Positions 44,217 to 55,872 of a DNA stretch of 64,000 nt are shown in pieces. The position numbers and the translations under genes were made by a program. The notes under the pieces were generated by a model, which saw nothing but the letters and a program-made list of their open reading frames with translations, did no database searches and had not been told where the DNA came from. The DNA lies in the NCBI GenBank assembly GCA_010093515.1, contig MU001695.1, positions 2,750 through 66,749 on the forward strand, read 5' to 3'. The number at the start of each line of letters is the position of its first letter. The first letter of the stretch is position 1. Source of the DNA: Lineolata rhizophorae (Eukaryota > Ascomycota > Dothideomycetes > Lineolatales > Lineolataceae).

Positions 44217-46243
44217 TCAAACACGGCGGTCCTCCTGAGAATCACCACGGTCCCTCTTCGAACGGCTCGGGCCCGGACGGTAGGTGTCACGAAGCGGCCT
44301 AATCCGGCAGTGGTTGAAGTCGTGCTCCGAGGTCTCGCAATAGGAGCAGTAGGGATCCGGTCGACCTGTCATGGCCCGCTTCGGTTTCGGAGAACGTCCG
44401 GCCTCAGGAGTGCGTTGAGCTTTCTCAGGGGGCGAAGCGCTGCGATCCCGCTTCATCACAACTCGCCCCTGGACTGGGGCTGCCGGATTGGTGGATGCAA
44501 GTGCACGCTGTGGTGTTGTAGCCTGCGAGGAGCCTGCGCGGGTTGGCTGGCCCCTAGATCTAGCGCCGTTCTGTACCTTTGGAATCGGCGGGAGAGTGCG
44601 GCGGTTGGAACAGTTAGCTTCGGCGTGGCCCGCGACATAGCAATGGCGACAGAGGCGAGTGCCTATGTTTGAACCGGCAGGAAATGCAGCCTCAATGTCG
44701 GCGAGTGTTACAGAGTTGGCGCCAACACCGCTGCCAGCCGAAGTACCAGCCCTTGTACCGGTACGAGTGGCAGCGCTATTACCAGTATGCGTTGAAGTAT
44801 TGATGCCAGCGCTGCCACCAGCGCCGGTTGCAGTACTAGTGCCAATGCCAGCGCCACCGCGAGTGCCGGTGCCTGTACGAGTACCAGCAGCAGCATTCAT
44901 ACTAGTACGTGTTGGAGTACTGGTGCCAATACCAGTGCCGGCAGAGGTTACAGTGTTGGAGTTGATGCCGGTGCTAGCACGGACACTAGTACTAGTAGCA
45001 GGAGCAGCACTAGTGCGGGCAGGCGATGTAGTATTGGCACGAGTTGTAGTGTTGGTGCTTCTACGGGAGCGAGGAGCAGTCATAGTACTTGTCCCAGGTA
45101 CAGCATTGGTGCTTGCACGAGCTCTAGTATTCGTCCGAGCGAGAGCTCTACGATTGGTGCCTGTGCGGGTTGAAGTATTGGTACCAGTACGAGTTCCAGT
45201 GGTTGTTCCAGTCTGCGCGGAAAAGTTCATAGTGCCATTTTCGAGCTGATACACCCCCAAGACCGTATTTCCCAGGGCCTGATTTATCTCTTCCGGAGTA
45301 GCCTTGCACTGAGAGTCACTGTGGCCGATATGCTCGCATTTGTGGCAAAAGAGGCCAGCCTGTGTTCCGCGAATTGTGTCCGACTTGGACTTGTGTACAA
45401 CGTCACAAACAAGACGATCGCAGCGTGTGTTTATGCTGGGACAGTGGGCATCGTTGTGCCCGATGCGATTGCAATAGTGGCAATATCGCCCAAGGTGTTT
45501 CGTGAAGCATACCGTACATGCCTTGTATTTGAACAGGCACGTGTGTGGGTTGTGCCGACGCTGAAATGCTTTGACTGCGTAAATGTAAGTGTAGCAATCT
45601 AGTACTGCCCGAGAAGAGACAACTCGCCATCGTCTCCTGCCTGAGAGAGAGACTTTTGTACGTCGGTAAACCTAAGGCGCCCTTCCACATTCCTCTCAAG
45701 CTGGTTCATCACAAACCCAGGGTCGTCGATCTTCATCAAATAGGCTAACGCGAGCTGGTTGTCGGAAACGACCGAACCATAGCTGATAGCAAATTCCCAT
45801 AGTCTGGTGAACTCCTGCGTGAATTTGGCCTCATCCTCATAATCCTTAGAACGCATATGAACGAGCTCTCCGATCTTGGCCTTGAGCTCGACATAGAATT
45901 GCCGCACTCCCTTATACATCAGGCCAGCCGACTTCTCGTGCTGGATAAAGTCGCGGACTTTCTGAGGAATGGCACCGTAGATGATGCGTTGCACTTGAGG
46001 TTCCATCTCGTGGTATACAATGCCCTCATAGTCCGGCAGTGCGCCCCCCTCTCTAGATTGAGCGGGAATTGGATCTCCCAGCTTGTACGGGATGAAAGTC
46101 CAAATGTTGGAAGCACCCATATCGGAAACGCGACGTTTGAGTGCCTGCTCCCAAACCACGAGGTTGTTGTTGCCTGTGAGCTGTGGCATGGCGCCTAGGC
46201 TCTGTGGCTGGGCAGCCATCTTCGGAGAAGGACGAGCCGACAC
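44217..46243 (-). mobile_element. Gag-like element, Ty1/copia-type, without pol in the window
   Basis: A minus-strand Gag-like region (45599-46243, 214 codons) begins near MPQLTGNNNLVVWEQALKR and has the helical, Trp- and Leu-patterned make-up of copia-type Gag proteins. It is followed by a zinc-knuckle region (about 44217-45600) with four Cys-x2-Cys-x4-His-x4-Cys motifs at 45441-45482, 45306-45347, 44610-44651 and 44307-44348, and a long Thr/Gly/Ala/Asn-rich low-complexity stretch between the second and third. No protease, integrase, reverse transcriptase or RNase H part is seen on either side, and I find no matching long terminal repeats in the window. It may be a fossil whose pol part is gone, a gag-only non-autonomous element, or a gag taken over by the host. 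The Gag part looks whole; age cannot be set without a second copy. Confidence 0.6.
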
Positions 46244-47921
46244 TGGTAGTGAGGCAACTAATTTTTGTCGTAAACTTTAAGAATTTTCGGGCATGGTAGA
46301 CACCATAGACGAAAGTTTCTCCGGTTGTGATTGCCGCGAGTGATTCGGGTCGCGGGAAGCAGGTGGTTCAATCCAGCTGATTTGGATACCATGGCAAAAG
46401 AACTCACCTTTCGAAAGCGTTTGGCGCAGCTACGTAGGAAATATACGGGAAGTCCAACGCTCGCCCGTAAACTAGAGGCGTTGCTGCAAGCTTGTTCGGT
46501 CTGCACCCGGGAACGATGTAGGGCGTGTTGGGCTTGAGTGTGGAGGGAATGATAAAGAAGCGAGCGTGCCGTGTTTATGTACGTTCGATGTTGTGGGGCC
46601 AAGACCTTCGCTTGTTTACATCGCTATCGATAAGGAAATATCCCGTCGTACCTAGCAACTTACCCTTCCATTTTTGCCGACCATTATTTTCTTGTCCTTG
46701 TTTCCATCAACCCTTGACACAATATCTCCAGTCTAATTCCAACTCAGAAATCTTGCGATTGGCCCGGCTGAAGGTAGTAGAAATCACTAATTTCAAGCAA
46801 ATAATTCGATTAGCTTTATGAGTTGGGCTCGATGCTTTTAGCTGCACAGCAGCCTATTTTATCTGTGCCCTTCCCTTCGCTCAAAACGGCAAGCGGGCCG
46901 TACGACGGGTCCCCGATTTTATGTGCGCATGGAAATGATTTTAGACGTTTAGTACTCAAGCGGAACCTGAACAAAGCAGACGGAAACGTTCGAACCTAGC
47001 AACGCGGGCTACGAGATCGTTTTCGCCACCGCTCTCATCGTACAGCGGCTAGGTTAGGTTCAGGAATATTGTCTATGGCAGTCATTGTTAAAATGGTAAG
47101 ACTGAGCTACTCCGGTTACTATCTAGAACCATATACAAGCGGAATACTGCGTAAGTTCTCTAAACCGGGCAGAGAAACTCCACGAGTGTCTCCCTAATGC
47201 ATGCTTGTGCAAACTTTACCGTGCTTGTTTTCAAACAAACGTTGAGTATGCTTCGATGCCGTAGACGCAAGACGTTGTTTCCTAGCGACTCAATTAGCTA
47301 TCTACGTCTAGCTAGAGTGTTTTACGTACATACGCGTCTCATGTACGAGCTATGGAATGTCACGCTATGGAATGTCACGCCCAACTGCGGGCGCCGAGTA
47401 CTACAGACCGTAGATCCACGCCAAGGTCTTGGGTGCATGCTTTGAAGCATGTCCGATTATTGAGAACTAGACCTAGACATAAGTTCATGATTTGCAGTTG
47501 CTAAGCAAAGAGTTGTAAAGTTCGCAAATTACTTCATGGTAATTTCTACGAGTCCTAATGGAATGTACTTAGGCGGGACAAGTTTCGACGTGGCATTACA
47601 AATGCGGCCTCCCGATTGGTCCGACATTGGACGATGATCGGCCACGAGACATTGAAAGGCACGCGTCGCATTATGGATATGGGCGTAAAGGGCTGAAATC
47701 TCCTTCGGGCTTTCTATCTAAAGTGATGGACAGGAGCCTTGAAGTTCCTTTATCGATACCTGTACTAGAGTGAGAAGCAGTACGTAGTACGCGTCGAAAG
47801 ACATGGTAATGACTTGTGCGGGCCTTCGGGACATCGGTTTATTCCGGGCCGAGTCGGGTGACCAGCTCAACGCGTCAGAGCATCCTGATTCTAAGCTACG
47901 AGTCCCAAACAACGCGCCTTC
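46244..47921. other. intergenic, no gene seen
   Basis: About 150 bp upstream of the Gag-like region, on the minus strand, TGGTATCCAAATC is followed by a GGATTGAACC string that resembles the 3' half of a tRNA; it could be a primer-binding site. A 15-bp direct duplication (GCTATGGAATGTCAC) lies at 47349-47378. The final 300 bp are the COX15 promoter. Confidence 0.45.
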
Positions 47922-49574
47922 ATGATGGCCTCAGTGTTCCGTGCACTTCCCGTGCTTCGAAGAGCAGCCCCCAATCTCTCCCGTGAGCTTTTCACTTGCC
48001 GCACATGTTCGACCAAGGCTACAGCGTCATTGCGCTCAAAGGCCCTCCTCATGAGCAATATTCCCCGAAACTACGGTATAAGATGGAATTCCACGCAGGC
48101 TATACCTTCACAAGCGGTGTCGCAGCATGGCGCTAAGCTGGTCGCGAGCAAAACAGGTACCGAGAATGGTGCTAAGGAGGGTGGACGAGCAACGAGCCGA
48201 GTGTATCCGCAGACTAGCGACAAGCTGGTGGCATATTGGCTTCTAGGAAGCGCGGCGAGCGTGTTCGGAATTGTCGTATTTGGAGGGCTGACACGACTTA
48301 CAGAGTCCGGGTGAGTTTCCATATTCAGCGCGTCAATTGTGTTATTTTACCTCCTGAAAGCAAGCCAAAGCGTGCAATTCGCAATTTATGCAGGAGGAAT
48401 AGTACAACGCAGTGGAAATTTTCAGTGCCTTGTACTAACCATTCAAAACAGTCTTAGCATCACTGAATGGCGTCCAGTTACCGGATCTCTGCCTCCCATG
48501 AGCGCGGAAAAGTGGGAGTCCGAGTTCACCAAGTACCGCGCGTCTCCCGAATTCCACCTTCTCAATCCCAACATGACTCTCGAGGAGTTTAAAAAGATAT
48601 ACTGGATGGAGTGGACGCACCGAGTCTGGGGCCGCGCTATCGGAATCACCTTCCTATTACCAACTGCCTATTTCATCCTACGGCGCCGTGTCGCCCCTCA
48701 TATGGCCTGGAAGCTCGTTGGCATTTGTGGGTTGATCGGGTTTCAGGGTGTCATAGGCTGGTGGATGGTGAAAAGCGGTTTGAAGGACGAGCTTTTTGCT
48801 CCTGGCTCCCACCCACGCGTATCCCAAATCCGTCTCACCGTTCATCTTGGCGCTGCTTTCGCCGTATACGCAGCAATGCTCCGCAGCGGCCTTTCCATTC
48901 TTCGCGAGCATGGCGCCCGAGCCGCCTCGCCTGAAGAGGCGGACAAACTTGTCCGCAAGCTGCTCCACCCGCGAATGCGTGTATTTCGTGGCCTCGTCGG
49001 CGCGCTCACATTGCTCATTTTCGCAACGGCAATGTCCGGGGCGCTGGTTGCGGGTCTCGACGCGGGTCTTATCTACAACGAATTCCCTTACATGGGTGTG
49101 GGTCTAGCGCCGCCCAAGTCTGAGCTATTCGACCCACGGTATAGTCGTATTGAGGGCCAGTCCGATCTAGTGTGGCGCAACGTGCTGGAGAATCCGTCGT
49201 TGGTCCAGCTCGACCACCGCGCTCTTGCCACTACCACATTCTCCGCCATAATGGCTCTATGGTGCTATGCGAGATTTGGTCGGAGCATGCGTGCTGTTCT
49301 ACCACATAATGCCTGTAAGGGCGTTACAGGCTTGGTGCATCTAGCATGGGTGCAGGTTACGCTGGGAATTAGCACACTGTTGTACCTTGTGCCGACATGG
49401 CTCGCGGCAGCTCACCAAGCGGGGAGCTTGGCGCTGCTAACTGGAGCCCTGGTGCTGAGCAGCCGGGTCGGGGGTTCGGCGAGAGTGTTGAGCTTGCTAA
49501 GACAACGGGCAAGATTGGCGGCAAAGCACAACGGAAAGAGCGTCGCAGATGTTCTCGGGCCGAAGAAGGTGTGA
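47922..49574 (+). CDS. COX15: heme A synthase, mitochondrial
   Basis: Exon 1 (47922-48310) and exon 2 (48452-49574) are separated by a 141-nt intron and give 503 residues. The first 70 or so residues are Arg-, Ser- and Ala-rich without acid runs, a typical mitochondrial presequence. About eight hydrophobic segments follow. The family motifs are FGGLTRLTESGLSITEWRPV (split by the intron), WMEWTHRVWGR, TVHLGAAF, QLDHRALA and AAAHQAGSL, which carry the conserved heme-binding histidines. The enzyme oxidises the C8 methyl of heme O to the formyl of heme A in the inner membrane, for cytochrome c oxidase. All key residues seem present. Its 3' end converges with that of the bZIP gene. Confidence 0.96.
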
Positions 49575-49843
49575 GGCGTAAGTTGTATTGCAAGATGAAG
49601 AGAAGAGCCGATGGCATTAAGATGTAACATTCGTTCGCTGGAAGATCCGAAGACTAGGTGAGTGTGATGCTCACAAATTGAGTTCGCCTGTATATTATCC
49701 TCTGCCATTGTGGCAAACGGACTGTACATACTGTAACATAACCCCCTCAACTAGATAATTAACCATTCAGAAAAAAATGCCCCTAAACCAAGCCGTAAGG
49801 CCCTACGCACTATCTCTGGGTGTAACAATTTTATTCTGCAGGA

Positions 49844-50667
49844 CTACATTTGCGACAACCAATCATTGGGGTCTTTCGATGCTTCTTCTGTCAACGTCAT
49901 TCTAGCCGGATCAGAAACATTCCAATTGGCTCTTGGTTGGGTTTGCTCCGCCGCTGTGGGTAGTTCGTTTGAGGACTCCGTAATAGGTGAGTCCCATGCA
50001 GGAGAATCAGTCGACAGCGTATCAAAAAGACCCTTCAAACATCATGGTTAGTTTTCAATCGATCAGCTTTTTATGATAGGCTACCACGCACGTTCACTTC
50101 AACATTGAAGTCCACAAGCCAATTCGGCAGTTCCAAGTCGGGATTCTGTAAAGTAATTTCCGTTTCATTGGCTTTTGTACCACTGCAATTCGTTTCAGTC
50201 GCCACCTGCGGCATCTGCTTAGAGCTTGGCGAACTACAAGTGCACGGAGGAGTCGGCTATGCAATTACCAGTCAGAATATAACATCACCAGCTTCATTGA
50301 GATGCCACCCACCAACTTCGAAGCCGAACTATAGTCACTCGGCCCTCCTGTAGTAGGGGAACTTAGTAGCTCGTCCTTGATCATATCGTCCGTTAGCCCG
50401 CGCTCGTGCAGCATCTTCCGCAGCTGCTCGTTTTCATGCGACACCTTCCGGGCGGCCTGCTGCATGTCCGCGCTGGCTTGGACGCCTAGCCGTAGGCATT
50501 CATTCCAGCGGTGCTCGAGATCCTTGAGATAAGCCTGCTTCCGGGCGCGCGAGTTGCGCTGGTTGCGGCGCATGCGAGCGCGCTGGACGTTGGCGCGGAT
50601 CGCATGTCAGCAAACGGGCTTTGAGTTGTTACTGGAGTATATGTACCTCTTCAACCGAGGCCACCAT
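49844..50667 (-). CDS. bZIP transcription factor
   Basis: I model four exons: 50667-50647, 50582-50289, 50214-50098 and 50032-49844, about 206 residues. Exon 1 encodes MVASVEE. Exon 2 opens with the basic region RARMRRNQRNSRARKQAYLK, which carries the bZIP asparagine and arginine, followed by a short leucine-zipper-like coil (about residues 28-65). The C-terminal half is acidic and polar, ending NDWLSQM. An alternative donor (GTGGGT, exon 2 ending at 50313) also keeps phase and would shorten the protein by eight residues. The protein is small, with an N-terminal basic region as in a common class of Pezizomycotina bZIPs. The target genes are unknown. Confidence 0.8.
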
Positions 50668-51404
50668 GATTCGCCGTGATGAGGGGCCTAGTTCGTGGTT
50701 GAAGCTAGCGTGATGCACATCCGACCGGACACAACTGGTAGGAGCAAAGAGATTCTCGAATCAAGTCAGCTCGAGACCGAATAATGAAAGGGAGCAAAGA
50801 AACGATAAGGCACTGAGAGCATGTCATATTTCGAGCTCCAGCCTCCTGTCTCCTGCCGAGACTTTTGCCTGCTGTAGGTTCTACATGTTAAGGTGAAGGT
50901 GGACTGCACGGTCTGTCACTGTTGCGCTCTGATTGGTCCGCTTGCCCTCGTGATATTGGTTAGAACCTCCAATCAAATCCCTTCCAGCCGCCACAATATT
51001 TGGGATGGCCGCCTGGCGGTCAGGATGTTAGACTCCATGTTTACATTGCGTTAACTATCCGGGCTCATGCTTAACCTCGTATTCCTCTCAACTTCTTTTG
51101 AGAATCCAATTTGGCTTATTACCAGTTTTATGCCAGATCAGAAGAGCCAGAGAAAATTCAGTACCATACCATAGATACGATCTCTGAAGTGGCCCGGAGT
51201 AAACGGATAAGATAAGGGTTAGGGGCAGTGGTGGAGACATTAGACTAAGTGCTACTGAAGTCATTGTCGTGGATACGACATACATATCGGGGCTGACTAC
51301 ATAGGAATAGGGTGAAGTTTCCCGCAATGCATATTTTGGTTTTACAAGTACAGTGGTATGCATGAGAATGACCCGAACAAATATCCCAATTACTTTTTCA
51401 ATTG
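50668..51404. other. bZIP promoter and IND1 3' region
   Basis: The stretch 50668-51000 is likely the promoter of the bZIP gene. No coding frame is supported. Confidence 0.55.
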
Positions 51405-52631
51405 TTAAAATAGTTTTAACTTCTTCCCCACTCCTTCAGCGATTTCTGCAAACGCTCGTGCACGTTCACTTTCGGGCTCCGCGACTACAGTTGGCTTCCC
51501 AGAATCCGAGTCGGCGCATATCCGCGCGTGTAGAGGCACGTCTCCTAGGAAAGGGATCCCTTGCTCTGTACAAGCACGGGTAAGTGGCGACTCAAATACC
51601 GAGGATGAGAGGGACGATGACTCCGAAGCAGAAGGATTAAATATCGATGTCCGATGTCCACACTTAGGGCAGCAGAACGTCGACATATTTTGGACCATTC
51701 CAAGAATCTATTTTAACACATAAGCAAGAATGAACGGATAACGGCACTATTGCAGACAAGATGCACGCACTGGCACATTAACTTTTTTGAACATGTTTAC
51801 CCCTTTAATTGCATCTCGGAGTGCAATATCTTGCGGCGTCGAAATTACTACTGCACCTAAATAGACTGATAAGCTGCCACGGAAGCTTCATAGGCCAAGG
51901 GAAATATACCATCAACTTTAACTTGCTGCGTGATTGTCAACTGAACGTCGCCGGTTCCCGGAGGAAGATCAAGAACAAGAACATCAAGGCCCCCCCATTC
52001 GACCTCATGGAGAAGCTGCTGCAATGCTTTTATAACCATTAAGCCGCGCCATACTACGGGCGCATCGGCTCCAACTAGGTATCCCATCGACATCGACTTG
52101 ACTCCATAGTTAGCTAGCGGAACAAGCATGCTTCCTGTATGGCGCGGGCCGTAAGTTCAACTGGTCCGATCAAATCCACCAAAGAATGACTGGAACACAA
52201 AGCACGTACGATCTGAAAGCCTTGGTTCTCCCTCAAGATTCATCAGCGTTGGAATTGATGGTCCAAAGATGTCCGTGTCGAGGATGCCGCTCCGCAAACC
52301 CTTTTGCGCAAAGCTTAATGCCATATTGACTATTTTCGATATTATCATCCTACTCATTTCAGTTGTTACCGGAAGCATAATTACCTGCTATGGTCGATTT
52401 CCCGACTCCGCCCTTGGCAGAGGAAACCGCAACTACCTTTTTCACCTCGCGGATATTCCTCTTCTCTGGCAAGCCACGCTGCATTCGCGGCATTTGCGGC
52501 GGGGTACTAGAGCGCGGTAATCCCTTCCAGTTATTCAGATTTGATTTTCAGCATTGTAGAGTGGTTGCTATGCCTACCAAGGGATTTTCATGCTGAAGCG
52601 CCCTATACGTTGAAAGAAATCGTCGCTGCAT
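51405..52631 (-). CDS. IND1: mitochondrial P-loop ATPase for complex I Fe-S assembly (IND1/NUBPL)
   Basis: There are six exons: 52631-52578, 52523-52385, 52329-52210, 52134-51910, 51856-51771 and 51707-51405, 308 residues with phase kept at all five junctions. The start [19 protein letters not shown] looks like a short presequence running into the conserved HENPLGLP motif. The deviant Walker A is [16 protein letters not shown], the switch motif is [13 protein letters not shown], and a Cys-x2-Cys pair in FCCPKCGH serves as Fe-S ligand. Conserved strings [12 protein letters not shown] and [11 protein letters not shown] are also present. IND1/NUBPL delivers [4Fe-4S] clusters to respiratory complex I in the matrix. 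Its presence implies a complex-I-containing fungus. It is head to head with BFR2. Confidence 0.93.
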
Positions 52632-52815
52632 TTTCCGTCGCGTCCGCAATTCGCGTCGGGGACGCGAAAGCAAGTGACGTTGGCGCCCCGCGCCACAAGG
52701 CACCCAGGGTCCGCGGAACAACGATTTGCCCGGCGCATTGTCGACCGCTGGAAATTTTCGGCAACGTAAAAAAAGTCAATTTCGAACTGTTCCACCATTT
52801 TTCATATCCTGCGAG
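52632..52815. promoter_or_regulatory. shared divergent promoter of IND1 and BFR2
   Basis: Only 184 bp separate the two start codons, which face away from each other, so both 5' leaders and core promoters must lie here. No TATA box is evident; the DNA is GC-rich (many CGCG-type steps), as in housekeeping promoters. Confidence 0.65.
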
Positions 52816-54439
52816 ATGACAGGGCCAAAAAGGCCACGGTCGCTGGCGGAGCAAATTGCGGACCTAGAAGACCCTACACCTAAAGGTAACTTATTTTTCT
52901 CTTCCACTCGTTCCGGCATTTTCTTACTCAACGTGATAAATAGAGTACGATCCCGAGGCTCTTGCAGACGACGCCGGCGAAGAGAGCGATTCTCGGTCCG
53001 ACGTAGACGAGGGCGACGAGCATGATGCGCGAGAACATTATGTTACCGTTGGGAAAAGCAAGCTTCGAAAACAAGATATCGCCCCGCTAGGGCCGCAATA
53101 TGCCGGCTCTAGGGTAGGCCGAGATACTACCTTTGACGAAGATAGTGACGACCCGTTTAGCAAAGGCTTCGATGAGGAAACTAGCGATGAGGACGAAAGA
53201 GAAAATAATGTGGAGAAGGACAAAATCAACGGGCATGCAACACAAGGCGAAGTGAACTCTGAAAACCAGTCTAAATCAGACGAGGAAATAGAAGAAGAGG
53301 ACGCGGAGGGGCCCGTCACAGACGATACCAATCTCGAAGAAGAGGATGAGGGTGAGGATAGTGAAATTGAGGATGGCGAGGAGGAAGCGTCTGATACCGC
53401 TTCGGACATCGTCGATCGCGCTGAGCTTCGGCGAATTATGCGGGAAGAGCAGAAGTCCGTTGCTGCAAGTGTATCCCAAGCCGCGAAAGCCGACGCGGAG
53501 AAAGGTGTTGCGGTCAAAAAGCAGCGTGCTACATTCGACACTTTGCTTAACATCCGCATACGTCTCCAAAAAGCGCTGGCCGCGTCCAACTCGATGCAGC
53601 TTCCTGATACATCAAGGGCAACTAAAGTAGCGGATCCGCCTCATGCGAACGGCCATGACGAGCATGCCGATGCTGCATACGCTGCAGCATTTAACCTTTG
53701 GAATTCTCTAACAGAGCTTCGCAACTCTTTGGAATCTGCTCGCACAGGCGAGAAACGTAAACGACCAGCCTTCGATCAGAGCACACCTACAAATGAGCTC
53801 TGGAGGTACATGGAGGATCAGGAGGCAGATGTCATGCCATACCGACGCGAGATACTTTCCCGGTGGGCCAACCGATCTCGTGGGGCAAGCGCTATCCAAC
53901 AGGGCTCACGGCTCATGAACGGCGTCGCGAACAAGCAAGAATTACTCGACGTGCTTGATGCCCAACTTGTGGACCCGAGCGACCGTCTTCTCAAACGCGC
54001 CCGCATGGTTCGATCGTGCGCACCACAGCATGCTGCACGAGGCATCACTGAGAGCGGGGCTATCTACGATGATGCAGACTTCTACGGACTGCTGCTGAAA
54101 GAGCTTCTAGAGCGGAGAAGCGAAGAAGGCGCCGCCGCCGCAGAAGGTGTCGTGCTTGATGTGCAGCAGCCCTGGCAGGTGAACAAGCAGACCAAGGCAA
54201 AACGCATTGTAGATACCAAGGCGAGCAAAGGGAGGAAACTAAGGTACACTGTGCATGAGAAGCTGCAGAATTTCTTGGCGCCTCAGGATCGCGGGACTTG
54301 GGGCGAAAGGCAGGTGGACGAATTGTTTAGCGGGCTGTTTGGGAGGCGAATGGGACTCGGAGAAGAGGACGAAGATATAGAGAAGAGTGACGATGAGCTG
54401 GGCGTGGCGGAGCAAGGATTGATGTTGTTTAGGAATTGA
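52816..54439 (+). CDS. BFR2: BFR2/AATF ribosome biogenesis protein
   Basis: Exon 1 (52816-52885) and exon 2 (52944-54439) are separated by a 58-nt intron and give 521 residues. The N-terminus MTGPKRPRSLAEQIADLEDP and the acidic middle (Glu/Asp runs, about residues 60-200) are typical of BFR2. The AATF/Che-1 region with QRATFDTLLNIRIRLQKAL is at about 235-255. The C-terminal TRAUB domain shows DDADFYGLLLKELLERRS and KASKGRKLRYTVHEKLQNF. In yeast, Bfr2 is an essential nucleolar factor of the small-subunit processome that works with Enp2 and Lcp5 in early 18S rRNA maturation. Length and domain order are normal. Confidence 0.94.
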
Positions 54440-55872
54440 TATCACTTCCTTTAGAATACGAGTGCGGTTGGTCTACTCTCAACGATATGGAAGAGCTTTT
54501 GGCATTCAATTCGCTAGGGAATACAGTGCCTCCGACAAAGCATATCATTTCTAGCCTGTATACCGTCGCAATGCGCAGCCGTCGAATTCTAGGGCGTTGC
54601 TCGACTACTCAAAGCATGTGGCATACCTTTACGTGCTATCTAGGTCCAAGCGCAGCATCGGTTCTGTATGGGAACTTTTCACCTTCTGTCCCCCTTTCGT
54701 GTCTGTGAATCGGATATCATCCCGACAATAAAATTTTGTGACTTAGGAAGTTTCCATACGCAGCTGCGGCCAGTAGCCGGTGTTGATATTCTCCAAACCC
54801 GGCTGTTTTGAGCTCGGAGAACTTTTGTCGTAATACCTCAGGTACCGCACCATTCCCGGAAGCCCAAGTTAATGGAAGGTCGGCCACAATCTTGGCTCTC
54901 CCTGTAGCTGATATGGATGATAGCACGTTTCACCCCTCCATTGTGTACAGAGACAAAAGTCAGGAACCTCTGCACTAAACGTAGCACGTGCCAGCCAGTA
55001 CTCGCGTCTAGCGTACTGACACTATATTGATCATAGTTAGTGTTGGATATCTTTACCAATTCCTTTGTGCTATTCCTTATTAGCAAGCAAGTTACTGTAA
55101 TCCATTGACTAAGTTGGACGTAGATTCTTACTTTTCGTAGTCCTGGCGGATCTCGTGATGAGTCTAAGTACGATAGTGGTAATCAAGGAATAGAGTGATC
55201 GGTTCATCAAAAAAAGAATCCGTAGACCTAGAAGCGTATTTCCCTTGCTAATTTAGCAGTGAAGGGCCCGTCATGAGAAGGCATTTTAGCGTCACGGCTC
55301 TCGGTCTGCCAATAAGCAAAAAAGGCGATTTACGCGATCGACATAGTACATTCCTAGGTAACTACTTATTTGTGCAAAAAAAAACCAAACTAGCCCGAAT
55401 ATGTAGAGTTGCACGCTGGTCCGAGGAAAAGCCACGGCCATGCCGGGTCAGTGGGACTTAGTACGGTATCTACTCGGTGCCACAAAGCTGTTGTACATGT
55501 TTTAATGGCATTTGACCTCGTTCTGGGCGGTAGTTTTCATTTCAGGAACAAAAAACCTCCCAATCACGCCGCCAGTGCGCTAGCCATTATCCGGCATTAA
55601 TATTGAATAGAATGGGGACACAAAACGAACAAGGCAAAGCTTCCTGAGTTACGGTTTATATCAGGACTCATAGTACTGGAGGTTCAGAATACAATCAACT
55701 CTTGGATCATCAGTTACTCATCAGACTCATCCCATGCTGCATCCAAGTTCTAGACCCCACGAGCCACTTATTTATTTGAAGAAATTCAAGTTCTGTTGAG
55801 TAGTTGAAAACCTTTCTAAAGTCTGCTTATACTAACCTGTAAGCAACCCATTTTAGGCAAGACCTCATAACT
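54440..55872. other. intergenic, no gene seen
   Basis: The stretch lies between the converging 3' ends of BFR2 and HBS1. Short open frames on both strands have no motif. The composition is AT-rich. Confidence 0.55.

Noticed and set aside
44217-45260. Thr/Gly-rich frame considered as a cell-wall or GPI protein
   Set aside because: It has no signal peptide or anchor, and CCHC knuckles lie on both sides of the Thr/Gly-rich part, which fits a Gag-type nucleic-acid-binding protein better.
46985-47010. GGTTCGAAC B-box-like string on the minus strand
   Set aside because: The T-arm stem does not pair and no A box lies at the right distance.
47349-47378. 15-bp direct duplication GCTATGGAATGTCAC
   Set aside because: Two copies only, with no context that would make it functional; likely simple slippage.
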